In this document: piece by piece, positions 1 to 12,346 of the stretch
Layout of the letters: each line of letters starts with the position of its first letter
Position numbering within the stretch: the stretch's first letter is position 1
Assembly (NCBI RefSeq): GCF_001854325.1
Contig: NZ_CP017754.1
Coordinates: 2,232,001 to 2,296,000 of the forward strand
Direction: 5' to 3'
Length of the DNA: 64,000 nucleotides
Source of the DNA: Cupriavidus malaysiensis
GTDB lineage: Bacteria > Pseudomonadota > Gammaproteobacteria > Burkholderiales > Burkholderiaceae
Made by a program: the position numbers and the translations under genes
Notes under the pieces: model-generated
What the model was told of the DNA's origin: nothing
What the model saw: only the letters and a program-made list of their open reading frames with translations
The model's database searches: none

Positions 1-455
1 AGGTCGCGCAGCACGGGCTCGTCGGTGGCTTGCTCGATGGCGCGGTAGAGCGTGGCGGTGCCGGTCTCCACCACGCAGCGTGCCACCATCTCCAGGGCAT
101 GGGTGGGCTCGAAATTGTCGATCGAGCAGGTCACGCGGTATTCCTCGAAGAAGCGTGCGTAGCCACGCTCCCAGTCGAACTCCGGCCAGACGCGCTCCAC
201 GTAGCGGCGCAGCGCCAGTCCGTGCTGCAGTTCCTCGGCTTCCCAGTGCCGCTCGAGCCACGAGGCGGCCTGCGGCACGTCGGCGTAGTAGGAGGCGAGA
301 TTGCCGGCGTAGGTGTCGGAGCCGCTCTCGATGAAGGAGGAGGCGGTCAGCAGATAGAACAGGAGCCGGTCGGGACGTATTCGCGCCGTGTCGATGGCTT
401 CGTAATCGATCTCTCCGACTGACCACGGCAGGCGGGTCGGTGAAGATGCGGTCAT
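1..455 (-). CDS. Ferritin-like domain protein (3' end outside window)
   Basis: Only the first 151 codons lie in the window; the gene runs off the left edge. The start ATG at 455 is preceded by a good ribosome binding site (GGGAGGA, about 6 bases upstream). The visible part begins MTASSPTRLPWSVGEIDYEA and contains a helical segment with the motif EAEELQHG (about residue 70), followed by further acidic/aromatic helices. An E..EE..H pattern of this kind is what ferritin-like di-iron proteins use to bind metal. Conserved ferritin-like proteins of unknown substrate are common in Burkholderiaceae. The exact role cannot be told from this fragment. It is transcribed divergently from smc. Confidence 0.7.
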   Translation of the reverse strand, partial: MTASSPTRLPWSVGEIDYEAIDTARIRPDRLLFYLLTASSFIESGSDTYAGNLASYYADVPQAASWLERHWEAEELQHGLALRRYVERVWPEFDWERGYARFFEEYRVTCSIDNFEPTHALEMVARCVVETGTATLYRAIEQATDEPVLRD

Positions 456-875
456 GCTTGGTCCTCCCAGGAAAGGACGCGCGGGCGCGTCGCAAGGGTT
501 CCGGCTCGGGGTGGGCATCCGGGGTCACGCTGTCAATTCAGAGACTAGCATCAACCCTGATAAGTTTCTTGTCCTCCTGCCTGCCGGCCATGACAGCCGG
601 CGGTCATGGCGCGGCGCGGGGTGGCGGGCAGGTGAGAAAGTGCTCGCAGGAACGCCCGTAAATGGCCGATCCAGCAGGGAAAGTGATGCCGGGAAGCCGT
701 GAAAAGCCGGCCGGATGCGGGATGGGCGATGGTATGATTAGCGCCAGCCAACGGGCACGCCAGGGCTGAATGCGATCCGAAATTCACTTTTTCGCGATGT
801 CGCACGAGTTGCCGGGCGCCCGGCGGCAGCCCGTTTCCTCGAACGCTTTCCTACGCCGAATCCACACGACCAACC
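456..875. other. Intergenic region between ferritin-like gene and smc
   Basis: This 420-base stretch separates two divergent genes and has no convincing coding region. It holds a perfect 8-base-arm inverted repeat (587-610) and a possible -10 element for smc (TATGAT at 733-738). No good -35 is visible at the right distance, so that promoter call is weak. Confidence 0.4.
587..610. repeat. Perfect inverted repeat GCCATGAC/GTCATGGC
   Basis: The two 8-base arms (587-594 and 603-610) are exact reverse complements around an 8-base centre. It lies between divergent genes, so it could be an operator for either one or an RNA hairpin. There is no T-run, which argues against an intrinsic terminator. 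Confidence 0.4.
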
Positions 876-3800
876 GTGCGACTGTCCTCGATCAAACTGG
901 CGGGCTTCAAGTCCTTCGTCGATCCCACCAATTTTCAAGTGCCGGGCCAACTGGTCGGCATCGTCGGACCCAACGGCTGCGGCAAATCGAACATCATCGA
1001 CGCGGTGCGCTGGGTGCTGGGCGAGTCGCGTGCCTCGGAACTGCGTGGCGAGTCCATGCAGGACGTCATCTTCAATGGCTCGACCGCGCGCAAGCAAGCC
1101 GGCCGGGCCAGCGTCGAACTGGTCTTCGATAACAGCGAAGGCCGCGCCAACGGCCAGTGGAGCCAATACGCCGAGGTGGCGGTCAAGCGCGTGCTGACGC
1201 GCGACGGCACCTCGTCCTACTACATCAACAACCAGCCGGTGCGCCGGCGCGACATCCAGGACATCTTCCTGGGCACGGGCCTGGGCCCGCGCGCCTACGC
1301 CATCATCGGACAGGGCATGATCTCGCGCATCATCGAGGCCAAGCCCGAGGACCTGCGCATCTTCCTTGAAGAGGCCGCGGGCGTTTCCAAGTACAAGGAA
1401 CGCCGGCGCGAGACCGAGAACCGGCTGTCCGACACGCGCGAGAACCTGACGCGTGTCGAGGACATCCTGCGCGAGCTGGGCAACAACCTGGAGAAGCTCG
1501 AAGGCCAGGCCGAGGTGGCGCAGCGCTTCAAGGCGCTGCAGGCCGACGGCGAGGAGAAGCAGCACCTGCTGTGGATGCTGCGCAAGCGCGAGGCGCTGGG
1601 CGAGCAGGAACGCCACCAACGCGCCGTCGGGCAGGCCCAGGTCGACCTGGAGGCCCAGACCGCCCAGCTGCGCCATGTCGAGGCTGAACTGGAGACCATG
1701 CGCGCCGCGCACTATGCGGCCTCCGACAATATGCATGCCGCCCAGGGCGCGCTGTACGAGGCCAATGCCGAGGTCAGCAAGCTGGAGGCCGAGATCCGCT
1801 ACGTGGTGGAATCGCGCAACCGCGTGCAGGCCCAGATCGCGGCGCTGTCGGCGCAGGGCGAGCAGTGGCGCGACAAGGCCGAGCAGGCCTCGGAGGACCT
1901 GGCGCAGGCCGAGGAAGAGCTGGCGCTGTCCGAGGGACGCACGATCGAGGCGCAGGACACCCTGGCCCAGCGCAGTGACGAACTGCCGGCGCTCGAGGCC
2001 CAGTGGCGCGAGGCGCAGCAACTGCTCAACGAGCAGCGCGCCGGCATCATCCAGGCCGAGCAGGCGCTGAAGCTGGAGGCTGCGCAGCAGCGCAGCGCCG
2101 ACCAGATGCTGCAGCAGCTCGAGCAGCGCCGCGAGCGCCTGTCCGGCGAAGAGAAGGGGCTCGACCGCCCCGACGACGTGCGCCTGGAAGAGTTGCGCGC
2201 GGACCTGGCTGAGCAGGAAGCCGTGCTGGAGGAAGCGCAGGTCGCGCTGGCCGAAGCGGAGGAAAGCCTGCCGCGCCTCGACGCCGAGCGCCGTGCCGCG
2301 CAGGAGCGTGTGCAGGGCGAGGCCGCGGCCATCGCCGCGCTGGAGGCGCGCCTGGCCGCGCTGCGGCAACTGCAGGAGAGCGTGCAGACCGAGGGCAAGG
2401 TGCAGCCGTGGCTGGCCCGCCACGGGCTGGCCGAATTGCCGCGGCTGTGGAAGAAGATCCATATCGAGCCCGGCTGGGAGAATGCACTGGAGTCGGTGCT
2501 GCGCGAGAAGCTGGCGGCGCTCGAGGTTTCCGGCCTGGACGCGGTCAAGGCCTTCCTGTCCGACGCGCCGCCCGCCAAGCTGGCCTTCTATGCGCCACCC
2601 GCCGCGGCACGGCCCCAGGAAGCAACGCCGGGCCTGCGCCCGCTGATGGCCCTGCTGCAGATCGCCGAGCCGGGCATCCGCGCGGTGATGCAGGACTGGC
2701 TCGCCAACGTCTATACCGCCGCTGACGTCGACGCGGCGCTGGCGGCGCGCGCCACGCTGCCCGAGGGCGCCACCTTCGTGGTGGCCGAAGGCCACCTGGT
2801 CGGCCGCAGCGGCGTGCAGCTCTATGCGGCCGATTCCGAGCAGGCCGGCATGCTGGCGCGTGCCCAGGAGATCGAGAACCTGGAGAAGCAGGTGCGCGCA
2901 CAGGCGCTGCTGGCCGAAGAGGCCAAGACGCAGTCGGTACGCGCGGAGACCGCGCACACGCACGCCAGCCGCGTGCTGGTCGAGGCGCGCACCGCCAGCG
3001 AGCAGGCCACGCGGCGCGTGCATGCGCTGCAGATGGACGTGCTCAAGCTGTCCCAGGCGATGGAGCGCTATGCTGCGCGCAGCAGCCAGATCCGCGCGGA
3101 TCTGGAGGAGATCGCCGCCCAGGTCGAGGAGCAGCGCGCCATCCGCGCCGAGTCGGAGGCGAGTTTCGAGCAGCACGATGCCGCGCTGGCCGACCAGCAG
3201 GCCGCCCACGAAGCGCACCAGGGCGCCTTCGAAGCCCTGGACGGGCGCCTCGCGGCGGCACGCCAGCAACTGCGTGAGCTGGAGCGCGCGGCGCAGGAGG
3301 CGGTCTTTTCCGAGCGCAACCTGGGCAGCCGCATCGAAGAGCTGCGCCGCAATATCCAGGTGGCATCCGACCAGAGCGAACGTATCGCCGAGTCGCTCGA
3401 GAACGCGCGCGCCGAGCTGGAGACCATCAACGAGCAGACCGCGCATACCGGGCTGCAGGAAGCGCTGGAAGTGCGTGCTGAGAAGGAAGCCAGGCTGAAC
3501 ACGGCGCGCGTCGAGCTCGACTCGCTGTCGGCGCAGCTGCGCCAGTTCGACGAGCAGCGCCTGGCCGCCGAGCGCAGCCTGCAACCCTTGCGCGACCGCA
3601 TCACCGAATTCCAGCTGAAGGAGCAGGCCGCGCGCCTGAACCAGGAGCAGTTTGCCGAGCAGCTCACCGAGGCCGGGGTCGACGAGGCGGCGCTGGCCGG
3701 CAAGCTGAACGCCGACCTGAAGCCGGCCTGGCTGCAGGGCGAGGTCACCCGTATCAACAACGCCATCAATGCGCTGGGCCCGGTCAACATGGCCGCGCTC

Positions 3801-4394
3801 GACGAACTGGCCACGGCGCGCGAGCGCAAGACCTTCCTGGACGCGCAGTCGGCGGACCTGAACGACGCCATCAACACCCTGGAAGACGCCATCAACAAGA
3901 TCGACCAGGAAACCCGTTCGCTGCTGCAGGGCACCTTCGACCAGGTCAATATGCACTTCGGTGAACTGTTCCCGCAGTTGTTCGGTGGCGGACAGGCCCG
4001 CCTGATCATGACCGGCGAAGAGATTCTCGATGCCGGCGTGCAGGTGATGGCGCAGCCGCCCGGCAAGAAGAACTCCACCATCCACCTGCTGTCGGGCGGT
4101 GAGAAGGCCCTGACCGCGATCGCGCTGGTGTTCGCCATGTTCCAGCTGAATCCCGCGCCGTTCTGCCTGCTCGACGAGGTGGACGCACCGCTGGACGATG
4201 CCAACACGGATCGCTATGCCAAGATGGTGGCACGCATGTCGAACAAGACGCAGTTCGTCTTCATCTCCCACAACAAGATCGCGATGGAAATCGCCCAGCA
4301 ACTGATCGGCGTGACGATGCAGGAGCAGGGCGTGTCGCGTATCGTCGCGGTGGACATGGACGCCGCGATGTCGATGGTGGAAGAAGCCGCCTGA
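876..4394 (+). CDS. smc: Chromosome segregation protein SMC
   Basis: This 1172-residue ATPase forms the core of the bacterial condensin that folds and helps separate the chromosome, normally with ScpA and ScpB. The start is GTG at 876, giving the typical N-terminus MRLSSIKLAGFKSFVD. Walker A is GPNGCGKSN at about residue 31. Long coiled coils rich in Glu, Gln, Ala and Arg (roughly 170-500 and 670-1010) flank a globular hinge (about 510-660). The C-terminal head has the ABC signature LSGGEKALTA (about 1070) and Walker B CLLDEVDAPLDDAN (about 1095). Length and order of parts match the family. It heads a same-strand run with zipA, ligA and def. Confidence 0.97.
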   Translation: MRLSSIKLAGFKSFVDPTNFQVPGQLVGIVGPNGCGKSNIIDAVRWVLGESRASELRGESMQDVIFNGSTARKQAGRASVELVFDNSEGRANGQWSQYAEVAVKRVLTRDGTSSYYINNQPVRRRDIQDIFLGTGLGPRAYAIIGQGMISRIIEAKPEDLRIFLEEAAGVSKYKERRRETENRLSDTRENLTRVEDILRELGNNLEKLEGQAEVAQRFKALQADGEEKQHLLWMLRKREALGEQERHQRAVGQAQVDLEAQTAQLRHVEAELETMRAAHYAASDNMHAAQGALYEANAEVSKLEAEIRYVVESRNRVQAQIAALSAQGEQWRDKAEQASEDLAQAEEELALSEGRTIEAQDTLAQRSDELPALEAQWREAQQLLNEQRAGIIQAEQALKLEAAQQRSADQMLQQLEQRRERLSGEEKGLDRPDDVRLEELRADLAEQEAVLEEAQVALAEAEESLPRLDAERRAAQERVQGEAAAIAALEARLAALRQLQESVQTEGKVQPWLARHGLAELPRLWKKIHIEPGWENALESVLREKLAALEVSGLDAVKAFLSDAPPAKLAFYAPPAAARPQEATPGLRPLMALLQIAEPGIRAVMQDWLANVYTAADVDAALAARATLPEGATFVVAEGHLVGRSGVQLYAADSEQAGMLARAQEIENLEKQVRAQALLAEEAKTQSVRAETAHTHASRVLVEARTASEQATRRVHALQMDVLKLSQAMERYAARSSQIRADLEEIAAQVEEQRAIRAESEASFEQHDAALADQQAAHEAHQGAFEALDGRLAAARQQLRELERAAQEAVFSERNLGSRIEELRRNIQVASDQSERIAESLENARAELETINEQTAHTGLQEALEVRAEKEARLNTARVELDSLSAQLRQFDEQRLAAERSLQPLRDRITEFQLKEQAARLNQEQFAEQLTEAGVDEAALAGKLNADLKPAWLQGEVTRINNAINALGPVNMAALDELATARERKTFLDAQSADLNDAINTLEDAINKIDQETRSLLQGTFDQVNMHFGELFPQLFGGGQARLIMTGEEILDAGVQVMAQPPGKKNSTIHLLSGGEKALTAIALVFAMFQLNPAPFCLLDEVDAPLDDANTDRYAKMVARMSNKTQFVFISHNKIAMEIAQQLIGVTMQEQGVSRIVAVDMDAAMSMVEEAA

Positions 4395-4400
4395 TCCCAC

Positions 4401-4428
4401 CCGCCGTGGCGCGGCGCGCCCGGCGGGG
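4401..4428 (+). terminator. GC-rich hairpin between smc and zipA
   Basis: CCCGCCG (4401-4407) can pair with CGGCGGG (4422-4428) across a 14-base loop just after the smc stop. No T-run follows, so it may be a weak terminator or an mRNA-stabilising hairpin rather than a true end of the transcript. Confidence 0.3.
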
Positions 4429-4485
4429 ACCAGAATTCTCGCAATCTCGATGCACAACAACATCCTCAAGGGAGCCGCAGCATAA

Positions 4486-8566
<4,081 letters not shown>

Positions 8567-8578
8567 CGCGGGCGGCGC

Positions 8579-8968
8579 TCAGGCCAGCATGGCGGCCAGT
8601 CCCCAGGCCAGCAGCGCCAGCCAGACCAGCACATAGAGCCATTGCGCGCGCATCATCCTGCGCAGCGCGCCGGGCTCAGCCATGGCCTCGAGCAGGCGTG
8701 GTGCCAGCGGCACCATGCCCGCCATCGTCAGCAGCGCCATGAACAGGCAGACCGCCAGGATCTGCACGATCGACAGGCCGGAAGCCAGCAGGGCGTACAG
8801 CACCAGCGCCGCGAGTACATAGGCCAGCGCGGCCAGGAGCGCCGGGCGGGCATAGAGCCGGCGCATGGCGCGCAGCCATCCCTGCGGCGCCAGCAGGACC
8901 GCGCACAGCTTCAGCACGGCCAGGGCGATCAGCACCGCCGCCAGCAGCCGGGTCAGCGGTTCAGGCAT
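8579..8968 (-). CDS. Small conserved membrane protein, unknown function
   Basis: A 129-residue, strongly hydrophobic protein beginning MPEPLTRLLAAVLIALAVLK. About four membrane-spanning segments can be seen (roughly residues 7-28, 45-65, 68-88 and 108-128), separated by short Arg-rich loops. A ribosome binding site (GGAGAG) sits 6 bases before the ATG at 8968. It converges with def, the two stops being 12 bases apart. No catalytic or transport motif was recognised. It is on the same strand as ada, 78 bases downstream of it, and may be part of that transcript. Confidence 0.65.
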   Translation of the reverse strand: MPEPLTRLLAAVLIALAVLKLCAVLLAPQGWLRAMRRLYARPALLAALAYVLAALVLYALLASGLSIVQILAVCLFMALLTMAGMVPLAPRLLEAMAEPGALRRMMRAQWLYVLVWLALLAWGLAAMLA

Positions 8969-9046
8969 GGCAGCTCTCCGGAAGCGGACAGGCTTCCAGC
9001 ATGCGCCTTGCCGTGGCCGCCCGCAAGCGCGGCCGCCGGCACCGGT

Positions 9047-10174
9047 TCAGGCCAGCGCTTCCCGCCCGATCAGCTCGCGTTTGCGCTCCACGCCCCAGCG
9101 GTAGCCGGACAGCGCACCATCGCTGCGCACCACGCGGTGGCAGGGGATCGCCACCGCCAGGTGGTTGGCGGCGCAGGCCTGGGCCACCGCCCGCACCGCC
9201 TTGGGCGCGCCGATGCGGGCGGCGATCTCGGCGTAGCTGGCCGTGGTGCCGGGCGGGATCTCGCGCAGCGCCTGCCACACACGCAGCTGGAAGGCGGTGC
9301 CGCGCAGGTCCAGCGGCAGGTCCAGGCCGATCGACGGCGCCTCGATGAAGCCGACCACGCGCGCCACTAATTGTTCGAAACCTGAATCGCCGCCGATCAG
9401 CTCGGCCTTGGGGAACTGGTCCTGCAATTCGCGCGCGAGGGCGTCCGGGTCGTCGCCGAGCAGGATGGCGCAGACGCCGCGCTGGCTCTGCGCCACCAGG
9501 ATGGCCCCGAGCGAGCACTGCCCGATGGCGAAGCGGATCGCCATGTCGGCGCCGCCCGCGCGCCAGCGGCTGGCGGTCATCCCCAGCATGCCGTCCGAGG
9601 CCGCATAGAAACGGCTGTTGGACTGGAAGCCGGCGTCGTAGATGGCCTCGGTGACCGTGGCCGCCTGTCCCAGCCGCTGGCGCAGGCGCCGCGCGCGATG
9701 CGCGTCGGCAAAGGCCTTGGGCGTCAGCCCGGTGAGCGACTTGAAGATGCGATGGAAGTGATAGAGGCTGAGGCCGGCCTGCGCAGCCAGGGTCTCCAGC
9801 GTTGGCGGCGTGTCGGCCGCCTCGATGCGGCGGCAGGCGGCGGCGACGATGGCCGCATGCCGCGCACCGGTTTCGGCGGCATCGTCCTCGGCGCGCTTGC
9901 TGGCGCGGTAGCCGGCCGCCTCGGCCTCGGCGGCCGTGGCGAAGAACTCGACGTTCTCCGGCCGCGGCAGCCGCGAGGGGCTGCTCGGGCGGCAGTAGAT
10001 GCCGGTGGTGCGCACCGCATAGACGAACTCGCCGTCGGCAGCCGGGTCGCGCGCCAATACCTTGGCCCAGCGAGGATCCTCGGCGACGCTGTGGCGGGCC
10101 TGGGTGCCGGCCACGCCGGCGGCGCGCTTGGCAGCCTGCTTTGTCCTCATGCCTGTGCTCACGATCGCGTTCAT
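9047..10174 (-). CDS. ada: Ada: methylated-DNA-cysteine methyltransferase and transcriptional regulator
   Basis: Ada repairs O6-methylguanine by moving the methyl group to a cysteine, and in its N-methylated form activates the adaptive response. The C-terminal domain keeps the acceptor site (IPCHRVVRSDGALSG, Cys codon at 9140-9142). A central AraC-type HTH is visible (LETLAAQAGLSLYHFHRIFK). The N-terminal Ada domain is recognisable (DGEFVYAVRTTGIYCRPS), but of the four zinc ligands of E. coli Ada (Cys38, 42, 69, 72) only the Cys38 equivalent remains. The others read Ser, Ser and Ala (YCRPSS and GYRASKRAED). The start is placed at ATG 10174, with AAGGA upstream; ATGs at 10183 and 10150 are alternatives. 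The product is 375 residues. Confidence 0.93.
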   Translation of the reverse strand: MNAIVSTGMRTKQAAKRAAGVAGTQARHSVAEDPRWAKVLARDPAADGEFVYAVRTTGIYCRPSSPSRLPRPENVEFFATAAEAEAAGYRASKRAEDDAAETGARHAAIVAAACRRIEAADTPPTLETLAAQAGLSLYHFHRIFKSLTGLTPKAFADAHRARRLRQRLGQAATVTEAIYDAGFQSNSRFYAASDGMLGMTASRWRAGGADMAIRFAIGQCSLGAILVAQSQRGVCAILLGDDPDALARELQDQFPKAELIGGDSGFEQLVARVVGFIEAPSIGLDLPLDLRGTAFQLRVWQALREIPPGTTASYAEIAARIGAPKAVRAVAQACAANHLAVAIPCHRVVRSDGALSGYRWGVERKRELIGREALA

Positions 10175-10210
10175 CCTCTTCATCCTTGGCAAGCAGTGGT
10201 CTCGGGTTCG

Positions 10211-10260
10211 ACTGTAGGGCGCGCGCGGCGATGCCGCACTCCGGCGCTTGCGCTCGAATT
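10211..10260 (-). promoter_or_regulatory. Ada-box-like element and -10 upstream of ada
   Basis: Read on the minus strand, the element starts AATTCGAGCGCAAGCG at 10260, followed by CCGGAGTGC (to 10236). The AAT and GCAA parts resemble the A and B boxes that E. coli Ada recognises. A -10-like hexamer TACAGT (10216-10211) lies 44 bases from the first A of the box. The same element, with 2 changes in 25 bases and nearly the same spacing, precedes the neighbouring oxygenase gene, which strongly supports a shared regulatory site. Confidence 0.65.
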
Positions 10261-10285
10261 CGCGCACCGGCCAGCCAATTCCGGT

Positions 10286-11056
10286 CTATTCAGCATCATG
10301 GAAGATGATGCCCAGGGTAAAGCGCTGGCCTGAGCGCAGCCGGCTCACGCCGTGGCGCAGGTTGACGCGGTGGACGCCGCGGCCGCCTGTCACCGGGCGC
10401 TGGCTGACGGCGAAGACGACGGCATCGCCTTGGGTGAGCGGCACCACCTCGGCACGCGACTGCATGCGCGGGCGCTGCTCCGTCAGCACGAACTCACCAC
10501 CGGTGAAGTCCGTGTCAGGTGCCGACAACAGGATGGCGACCTGCAGCGGAAAAACATGCTCGCCATAGAGGTCCTGGTGCAGGCAATTGTAGTCGCCGGG
10601 GCCATAGCGCAGCAGCAGCGGTGTCGGCCGCAGCTGGCCCGCGCCATGGCAGCGGGCGAGGAACTCCGCGTGAGCGGCGGGGTAGCGCGGTGCCAGTCCC
10701 ATGGCCGCGTTCCAACGGTTGGCGGTCGGCGCCAGCCGGGCGTAGAGCGCGCTGCGCAGGGCGGCGAGCGGGGCGGGCAAGGGGTAGGCGAAGTACTGGT
10801 ATTCGCCGCGTCCGAAGCCGTGGCGGGCCATCACCACGCGGCTGCGGAAGGGCCCTTCCTGCGCGTACAGCGCGGCCAGGGCGCGGCATGCCGGTGGCGC
10901 CAGCACGGCGGGCAGGACGGCATGGCCGTGCAGGTCGAGCTCGACGCCCACCTGTTGCCAGTCGAACGCCTGCAGGCGGGCGAGGGCGGCGGCCGCGGTG
11001 TCGGCGGGTGCGGCTTGAGGCACGGCGGTGGCCGGCGTGGACTGCCAGGCAGGCAT
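10286..11056 (-). CDS. 2OG-Fe(II) oxygenase, probable alkylation-response partner of Ada
   Basis: A 256-residue member of the 2-oxoglutarate/Fe(II) dioxygenase superfamily. The iron-binding triad is visible: H and D in NCLHQDLYGEH (about residue 160), and a distal His in GVHRVNLRHGVSRL (about 230), followed by the Arg expected to bind 2-oxoglutarate. A long N-terminal part (1-130) precedes the double-stranded beta-helix. E. coli AlkB belongs to the same superfamily and is encoded next to ada. This protein is not a clear AlkB orthologue, so direct base repair is inferred from context only. It is 111 bases upstream of ada on the same strand, and both share an Ada-box-like promoter element. Confidence 0.85.
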   Translation of the reverse strand: MPAWQSTPATAVPQAAPADTAAAALARLQAFDWQQVGVELDLHGHAVLPAVLAPPACRALAALYAQEGPFRSRVVMARHGFGRGEYQYFAYPLPAPLAALRSALYARLAPTANRWNAAMGLAPRYPAAHAEFLARCHGAGQLRPTPLLLRYGPGDYNCLHQDLYGEHVFPLQVAILLSAPDTDFTGGEFVLTEQRPRMQSRAEVVPLTQGDAVVFAVSQRPVTGGRGVHRVNLRHGVSRLRSGQRFTLGIIFHDAE

Positions 11057-11086
11057 CCTGGTCTCCTGTTCGATGTTCCGGCTTCC

Positions 11087-11137
11087 ATGCTAGACGGGCA
11101 TGCGCCGAGCGCGCACTCCGTCGCTTGCGGTCGAATT
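11087..11137 (-). promoter_or_regulatory. Ada-box-like element and -10 upstream of the 2OG oxygenase gene
   Basis: On the minus strand the element reads AATTCGACCGCAAGCG from 11137, then ACGGAGTGC (to 11113). A -10-like TAGCAT (11092-11087) lies 45 bases from the first A. It matches the element upstream of ada at 23 of 25 positions, and the distance to the -10 differs by one base. Confidence 0.65.
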
Positions 11138-11206
11138 TGCCGGCTGCTCGCCGTGGCTGACTGCGCTGACTGTACAGCCGCTTCCGCCACGCGCCGGCGC
11201 GATGCG

Positions 11207-11212
11207 TACAAT
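11207..11212 (+). promoter_or_regulatory. Possible -10 (TACAAT) of the small RHH-like gene
   Basis: TACAAT matches 5 of 6 consensus bases and lies 33 bases before the start codon at 11246. No -35 is evident at 16-18 bases upstream. Confidence 0.35.
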
Positions 11213-11245
11213 GCGGGGTTTCCGTTTCCCGCAGAGGAAGTCCGC

Positions 11246-11527
11246 ATGGCAATGAAAAAGACCGATCTTGAGAAGAACAAGGCACTCAAGCTCACCAACA
11301 AGATGAAGCAGGCGACGGCCGACCGCTTCGGCAAGACTGCGGACGCCCCGGTCGATCGCCGCGAGCAGCGCAAGCTGGACCAGGCCAAGGGCCTGGTGCC
11401 GTTCGCCTGCAAGCTGGACAAGGACCTGGTGGTCCGCCTGAATGCCCTGGCGGCGGACCATGCCGAAGGGATGACCGGCCTGCTGACCGAAGTGATCCAG
11501 CGCGGGCTCGGCGACGCCGCGGCCTGA
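11246..11527 (+). CDS. Small basic protein with ribbon-helix-helix-like C-terminus
   Basis: A 93-residue protein starting MAMKKTDLEKNKALKLTNKM, with a good ribosome binding site (GAGGAAG) before the ATG at 11246. The N-terminal half is Lys/Arg-rich and predicted helical. The second half, VPFACKLDKDLVVRLNALAA followed by LLTEVIQRGL, has the strand-helix-helix pattern of ribbon-helix-helix DNA-binding proteins. Small conserved proteins of this kind occur in many proteobacteria without an assigned role. Function is therefore not assigned; DNA binding is an inference from the pattern. It is divergent from the oxygenase/ada pair. Confidence 0.7.
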   Translation: MAMKKTDLEKNKALKLTNKMKQATADRFGKTADAPVDRREQRKLDQAKGLVPFACKLDKDLVVRLNALAADHAEGMTGLLTEVIQRGLGDAAA

Positions 11528-11672
11528 TCGCGGCTACCCGGATACAGCGGCCCGGACGCCGGCCCCGGCCCCGGCGTGATGTGAGCTGGCGCGCCGAGTG
11601 CGCTGGCCGGCAATTGCCGGCCACCTATACTGCTAGCAACTCCCGCTCCGCGTGACGCCCACGACCGGAACC

Positions 11673-12320
11673 ATGATGAAGCTGCGCGCAGGCCCGGCCG
11701 CCGAGCTGGGGGCCAATCTCTTGCTCCCCTGGCTCGCCTACCGGCTCGCCTTGCCGCATTGGGGCATGGCGGGGGCCCTGTACGCATCGGCCGTGCCGCC
11801 GGTGGCCTGGAGCGCCATGGAGTTCGCGCGCACGCGCCGCGTCGATGCCGTCAGCGCGGTGGTACTGCTCGGCATCGGCCTGTCGCTGGCAGCGATGATG
11901 CTGGGCGGCAGCCCGCGCCTGCTGCTGCTGCGAGAATCGCTGGTCTCGGGCGTGGTCGGCATCGTCTTCCTGCTGTCGCTGGGCTGCCGGCGTACGCTTG
12001 TCTTCTATCTTGCGCGGGCCACGTTCGCGCGCGAGAGCGCGGATGGCCACGTGCGTTTCGAATCGCTGTGGCAGGAGCGCGCCAGCCTGCGGGTGGCCCT
12101 GAGACAGATCACCCTGGTGTGGGGCCTCGGCCTGACCGGCGAGAACCTGCTGCGTGCCTGGCTGGCCTGGCATTGGCCCATCGAACGCTACCTGGTGCTG
12201 TCGCCGTTGATCGGCTACGCGCTGTACGGCGGGCTGATCGCCTGGACCTTGTGGTGCCGCGAACGCATGCGGCGGCGCGGCGAGATCGTCGTGGCCGCCG
12301 GCACGCCGTCGATTCGCTGA
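11673..12320 (+). CDS. VC0807-type integral membrane protein
   Basis: A hydrophobic protein of about 215 residues with roughly five or six membrane segments. It begins MMKLRAGPAAELGANLLLPW and contains the stretches SAVPPVAWSAMEFARTRR and LGGSPRLLLLRESLVSG, which resemble the VC0807 family of uncharacterised membrane proteins. The start is taken at ATG 11673 with a weak GGAA upstream; a GTG at 11652 in the same frame is possible. It converges with the ABC transporter gene, with 26 bases between the stops. No function is known for the family. Confidence 0.75.
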   Translation: MMKLRAGPAAELGANLLLPWLAYRLALPHWGMAGALYASAVPPVAWSAMEFARTRRVDAVSAVVLLGIGLSLAAMMLGGSPRLLLLRESLVSGVVGIVFLLSLGCRRTLVFYLARATFARESADGHVRFESLWQERASLRVALRQITLVWGLGLTGENLLRAWLAWHWPIERYLVLSPLIGYALYGGLIAWTLWCRERMRRRGEIVVAAGTPSIR

Positions 12321-12346
12321 CGGCGTGCCGCGTCCGGCGGCCGGCT

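Noticed and set aside
738..4469. A 1243-codon open frame antisense to smc
   Set aside because: It is the mirror of a highly conserved SMC gene. Its product is Leu/Gln/His/Arg-rich low-complexity sequence caused by high-GC codon bias.
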